This document shows, piece after piece, positions 13,182-15,730 of a stretch of DNA of 15,730 bases. Below the pieces are notes generated by a model. That model made no database searches, had not been told where the DNA came from, and saw only the letters and a program-made list of their open reading frames with translations. How positions within the stretch are numbered: the stretch's first letter is position 1; each line of letters begins with the position of its first letter. The translations under genes and the position numbers were made by a program. The stretch comes from Spirochaetaceae bacterium (GTDB lineage: Bacteria; Spirochaetota; Spirochaetia; Treponematales; Breznakiellaceae): assembly GCA_031257135.1 (NCBI GenBank), contig JAIRPH010000081.1, positions 1 through 15,730 on the forward strand. The letters are read 5' to 3'.

Positions 13182-15023
13182 ATGAAGTATTGGGAGACCA
13201 ACCGCGCGATCATACAGGATAAGTTTCCGGGACTTTTGGAACAGATTGCCGTCGATGAGGTTCCGTATGATATTCAAGTAGAAGCCGGAGCTTCCGGCGC
13301 GCCGGGGCTTGCCGTTAACGGGCTTCATGTCCACTCGCTCCGGGACCCGATACGGGAAGCGCGGCGGCTGGCGGAAACCATCGCCGAAGCAGGTCCGGTC
13401 GTTGTCTTAGGATTCGGACTGGGCTATACCGCGGAGGCGGCGGCGGAAAAAGCGGGAAACCGTCCGATTATCATCGCGGAAGCTCGCGGCGGACTGCTGA
13501 AAAAAGCCTTAGAAACGCGGGATTTACGTTCATTTCTCTTGGAGCATCAGCTTATCTTTGTTATCGGCGGACCGGCGGACGGGATTATTGAAGCCCTTCA
13601 GTTCTGTTCTCAGGGAAAAGCCGCAGTTCCTTCTCTAATCCGTAACCGGACCCTGATGAAGCTGGATGAAGACTGGTACTCCCAAGTGGAACGGCGTATC
13701 GCCCTCTGGATTTCTAAAGATGATGTAAATATGGCGACCCTCCGGCGGTTTGGGAAACGGTGGGTACGGAATCTTGCCCGCAACCTGACCGTTATCCGGG
13801 ATATTCCGGGCGTCGAAAGGCTGAAGGGAATCCTGCCGTCCGCGTTGCCGGTATTCCTCGCCGCGGCCGGTCCTTCGCTGGACGAAAGTATCCCTTATCT
13901 TCCTGAAATACGCAAACGCTGTGTTATCGTAGCGGTGGATACCTCTCTCAGACTGCTTTTACGAGCCGGAATCGATCCCGATTTTGCGGTAGTTGTGGAC
14001 CCTCAATATTGGAACAGCCGGCATTTGGATCAGGCTCCCGCGCCTCGGACTTGCCTCATCGCTGAGTCCGCGGTATATCCGCCGGTATTGAAGCATCCAT
14101 TTGAGCGGATATTCCTTTGTTCGTCGCTGTTTCCGCTGGGGCGGTTTATCGAAGACCGGCTTGATTTTAAGGGCAGACTCGGCGCGGGCGGTTCGGTAGC
14201 GACTACCGCATGGGATTTCGCCCGGGTTCTGGGAACATCAGCGGTCTGGATTGCCGGACTTGATCTCGCGTATCCAGACTTGAAAACTCACTTCAAAGGC
14301 GCGCGCTTTGAAGACCGCGCGCTTGCCGAATCGACTCGGCTCAATCCGCTGGAGACGCGGTCGGTCCGGGCATTGCGGGATGGGTGTCCTTTCCCCGCGG
14401 TCTCGGCGGCTGGAGGCGCGGTGCTGACGGACCGGCGGCTTTCGCTTTACGCCGCGTGGTTTGAAAACCGGATTCAAACCGCTCCCGGGCTTCGTACTTT
14501 CCGGCTTTCCGGGGAAGGGATTGCCATTCCCGGGCTGGCTACCGCTTCGCCGGAGGAATTGCTTGGCTATCCGCTTCGCCGGGACGAGATTAACCGATGT
14601 CTGCGCGAGGCTTTCGCCCGGACCGATGCGGATTTCGGCGATCCGGATCGGACGGCTCTGCGGAACCGGCAGTATCAATCCGCGCTGATTGAATTATTAG
14701 CCGGACTTAACCAGCTTAAAATTTGGTCGGACGAAGCCGCGCGGACCGCGGGACGGGTATATCGGCAAAAGCGGCTTCCTTCTCCTCAAGATCATGACCG
14801 GATTTTAAAAAAACTGGCGGAGACGGACAAAAGAATTAGAGAAAGCGCGGTAAAGGATGTAGCGGGATTTCTCTTCCCGCCGGTTGAGGAACTGGAATCC
14901 GCTCTTGAATGTACCGAACGGGAACCGTTTTTTCGGTATCTGGAACTGTCTGCAAAGTTATATCAGTCTCTTGCAGAGTCCGCGGGGTATACGCTTGAAG
15001 TTTTGAAAGGACCGAAAATCTGA
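13182..15023 (+). CDS. DUF115 / Maf (MptE-like) protein, probable motility-associated glycosyltransferase
   Basis: 613 residues. An N-terminal Rossmann-like part contains VVLGFGLGY (74-82). The DUF115 core shows LAAAGPSLDES (226-236), VAVDTSLRLLL (250-260) and FAVVVDPQ (268-275). The C-terminal third (from about 470) is helical. The family includes flagellin-modifying Maf proteins that add nonulosonic acids, and archaeal MptE pterin pyrophosphokinases. In spirochetes the motility-linked role is the more likely, but no flagellin or sialic-acid gene is present here to confirm it. The first residues KYWETNRAIIQDKFPGL look like a genuine family start, supporting ATG 13182 despite the missing ribosome binding site. 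It is monocistronic as far as visible: followed by hairpins and divergent from the M23 operon. Confidence 0.82.
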   Translation: MKYWETNRAIIQDKFPGLLEQIAVDEVPYDIQVEAGASGAPGLAVNGLHVHSLRDPIREARRLAETIAEAGPVVVLGFGLGYTAEAAAEKAGNRPIIIAEARGGLLKKALETRDLRSFLLEHQLIFVIGGPADGIIEALQFCSQGKAAVPSLIRNRTLMKLDEDWYSQVERRIALWISKDDVNMATLRRFGKRWVRNLARNLTVIRDIPGVERLKGILPSALPVFLAAAGPSLDESIPYLPEIRKRCVIVAVDTSLRLLLRAGIDPDFAVVVDPQYWNSRHLDQAPAPRTCLIAESAVYPPVLKHPFERIFLCSSLFPLGRFIEDRLDFKGRLGAGGSVATTAWDFARVLGTSAVWIAGLDLAYPDLKTHFKGARFEDRALAESTRLNPLETRSVRALRDGCPFPAVSAAGGAVLTDRRLSLYAAWFENRIQTAPGLRTFRLSGEGIAIPGLATASPEELLGYPLRRDEINRCLREAFARTDADFGDPDRTALRNRQYQSALIELLAGLNQLKIWSDEAARTAGRVYRQKRLPSPQDHDRILKKLAETDKRIRESAVKDVAGFLFPPVEELESALECTEREPFFRYLELSAKLYQSLAESAGYTLEVLKGPKI

Positions 15024-15062
15024 CAAAATTGTTGAACTTTTTGCTAAAGTCGAATTTGAGAA

Positions 15063-15085
15063 CTCCGATATATAATCATCGGGAG
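15063..15085 (+). other. Small hairpin downstream of the DUF115 gene
   Basis: CTCCGAT (15063-15069) pairs with ATCGGGAG (15078-15085) with one bulged G and an 8-nt AT-rich loop. It sits 40 nt after the DUF115 stop and just before the nested palindrome. Confidence 0.4.
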
Positions 15086-15088
15086 GGT

Positions 15089-15163
15089 AAAACCTCAAAA
15101 TGAAATTACAGACGGTGCGAAAAACGACGTCCAGACGCATCGTCTTTTTTATTTTGAGGTTTT
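15089..15163. terminator. Nested palindrome; inner hairpin plus T-tract is a rho-independent terminator
   Basis: The outer arms AAAACCTCAAAAT (15089-15101) and ATTTTGAGGTTTT (15151-15163) are perfect 13-bp inverted repeats. Inside, AGACGGTGCG (15110-15119) pairs with CGCATCGTCT (15136-15145) with one G-T wobble, followed by a run of T to 15150. The inner stem plus T-run is a good plus-strand terminator for the DUF115 gene. The outer arms add a second, longer stem and make the element 75 nt in all. Confidence 0.7.
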
Positions 15164-15180
15164 CCGCTACCCATACAACC

Positions 15181-15204
15181 GGGGCGAGGGCGGAGGCGGG
15201 CGGG
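15181..15204 (+). other. G-quadruplex consensus motif
   Basis: Four G-runs of at least three (15181-15184, 15088+100 i.e. 15188-15190, 15198-15200, 15202-15204) with loops of 3, 7 and 1 nt meet the G3+N1-7 rule. It lies about 30 nt upstream of the -35 of the restriction gene, on its coding strand. Confidence 0.5.
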
Positions 15205-15234
15205 CTAGTTCCTCTAGGCATAATCCCCTACGCA

Positions 15235-15262
15235 TTGAAAAAAATAGGTAAACAGCTATACT
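15235..15262 (+). promoter_or_regulatory. Promoter of the MmeI-like gene, leaderless geometry
   Basis: TTGAAA (15235-15240) and TATACT (15257-15262) are 16 nt apart. The -10 ends 6 nt before the ATG at 15269, so the transcript would begin at the start codon. No Shine-Dalgarno sequence lies between them. Confidence 0.6.
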
Positions 15263-15268
15263 AAATAT

Positions 15269-15730
15269 ATGGCGGTACTTTCGTGGAATGAGATAAAGAC
15301 CCGGGCCGAGGCTTTTGTCAGCGAATGGCAGGACAAGGCTTCTTCAGCCCGGGAAGAAGCGGACGCGGCAGAATTTATGCTGGGCTTTCTCAACATTTTC
15401 GGCAACGAAGGACGAAAAAAAGCAATCCGGGAATACCCAGTCCCCCTCGGCACAACCGAAAACTTGCTGTTCGGCGAATCCCCGGGGTCAGAACAAAAAG
15501 GCTACATCGACCTGCTGTGGAAAGGCAAAATCCTCATCGAAATGAAAAGCCCGGGCAAAGATTTATCGAAAGCCTACGAACAAGCGAAACGGTACGCCGA
15601 CGGGCTTTCCAGCAAAGATTTTCCGCAGGGAATTGTGGCGTGCGATTTTTGCGTCTTCCGCTATTACGATTTTTCGGAAGAGTTGGGGCTTGCGCCGGAA
15701 ATGCACGAGTTCGCCCTTGCGGAACTGCCT
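15269..15730 (+). CDS. MmeI-like (type IIL/IIG) fused restriction endonuclease-methyltransferase, N-terminal part
   Basis: 154 codons are visible and the frame is still open at the window edge. The start MAVLSWNEIKTRAEAF closely resembles the N-terminus of MmeI-family enzymes. The PD-(D/E)XK nuclease site is intact: D81 in GYIDLLW, then E91-M-K93 in LIEMKSPGKDL, i.e. D-X9-E-X-K as in MmeI. KAYEQAKRYADGL and the segment IVACDFCVFRYYDF follow as in the family. Full-length members (about 900 residues) carry a gamma-class adenine methylase and a target-recognition domain after this nuclease, cutting about 20 nt from the site. Those parts lie outside the window, so whether this copy is complete cannot be seen. 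It has no ribosome binding site and a close promoter. Confidence 0.87.
   Translation, partial: MAVLSWNEIKTRAEAFVSEWQDKASSAREEADAAEFMLGFLNIFGNEGRKKAIREYPVPLGTTENLLFGESPGSEQKGYIDLLWKGKILIEMKSPGKDLSKAYEQAKRYADGLSSKDFPQGIVACDFCVFRYYDFSEELGLAPEMHEFALAELP

Overview
The window reads as a chromosomal segment of a moderately GC-rich spirochete, most like the Treponema group. This is inferred from the gene set: a CsgG/LpoB-like lipoprotein, a DUF115 (Maf/MptE-like) motility-associated protein, linked cheR-cheB, and a bactofilin/LytM/YaaR/RicT cluster. No rRNA or other phylogenetic marker is present, so the assignment is an inference. Coding density is high. Most genes have a purine-rich ribosome binding site about 6 nt before the start.

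Layout, left to right. Positions 1-134 (minus) hold the N-terminus of a secreted protein cut by the window edge. Positions 135-817 have no convincing gene, but contain a 21-bp tandem array (211-462) and a perfect heptanucleotide microsatellite (585-619). Positions 818-5584 are a plus-strand transcription unit: pyrimidine-nucleoside phosphorylase, RecJ with an unusual internal insert, a CsgG/LpoB-like lipoprotein, and a hairpin. Positions 5583-7872 (minus) carry a glycerate kinase followed by an AT-rich solitary beta-class DNA methyltransferase that looks acquired. Positions 8020-10056 (plus) carry cheR-cheB. Positions 10053-13024 (minus) are an operon with an excellent sigma70-type promoter: M23/LytM peptidase, bactofilin, YaaR (DUF327), RicT (PSP1). 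Positions 13182-15023 (plus) encode the DUF115 protein. A structured intergenic stretch (15024-15268) contains hairpins, a nested palindrome and a G-quadruplex motif. It precedes the N-terminus of an MmeI-like fused restriction-modification enzyme that runs off the right edge.

Functionally, the window combines nucleoside salvage and DNA repair, envelope lipoproteins, chemotaxis adaptation (CheR methylates and CheB demethylates receptors), cell-shape determination (membrane LytM peptidase with bactofilin), a probable RNA-processing regulator pair (YaaR/RicT), motility-linked glycosylation, and DNA modification/restriction.

Points most worth a second look: (1) a roughly 140-residue insert in RecJ that resembles a catalytically degenerate DnaQ/DEDD exonuclease fold; (2) three plus-strand genes (cheR, the DUF115 gene, the MmeI-like gene) with a -10-like hexamer 5-6 nt before the ATG and no usable Shine-Dalgarno, suggesting leaderless mRNAs; (3) the 21-bp heptapeptide-periodic array with an adjacent heptamer microsatellite; (4) the structured leader region upstream of the restriction gene.
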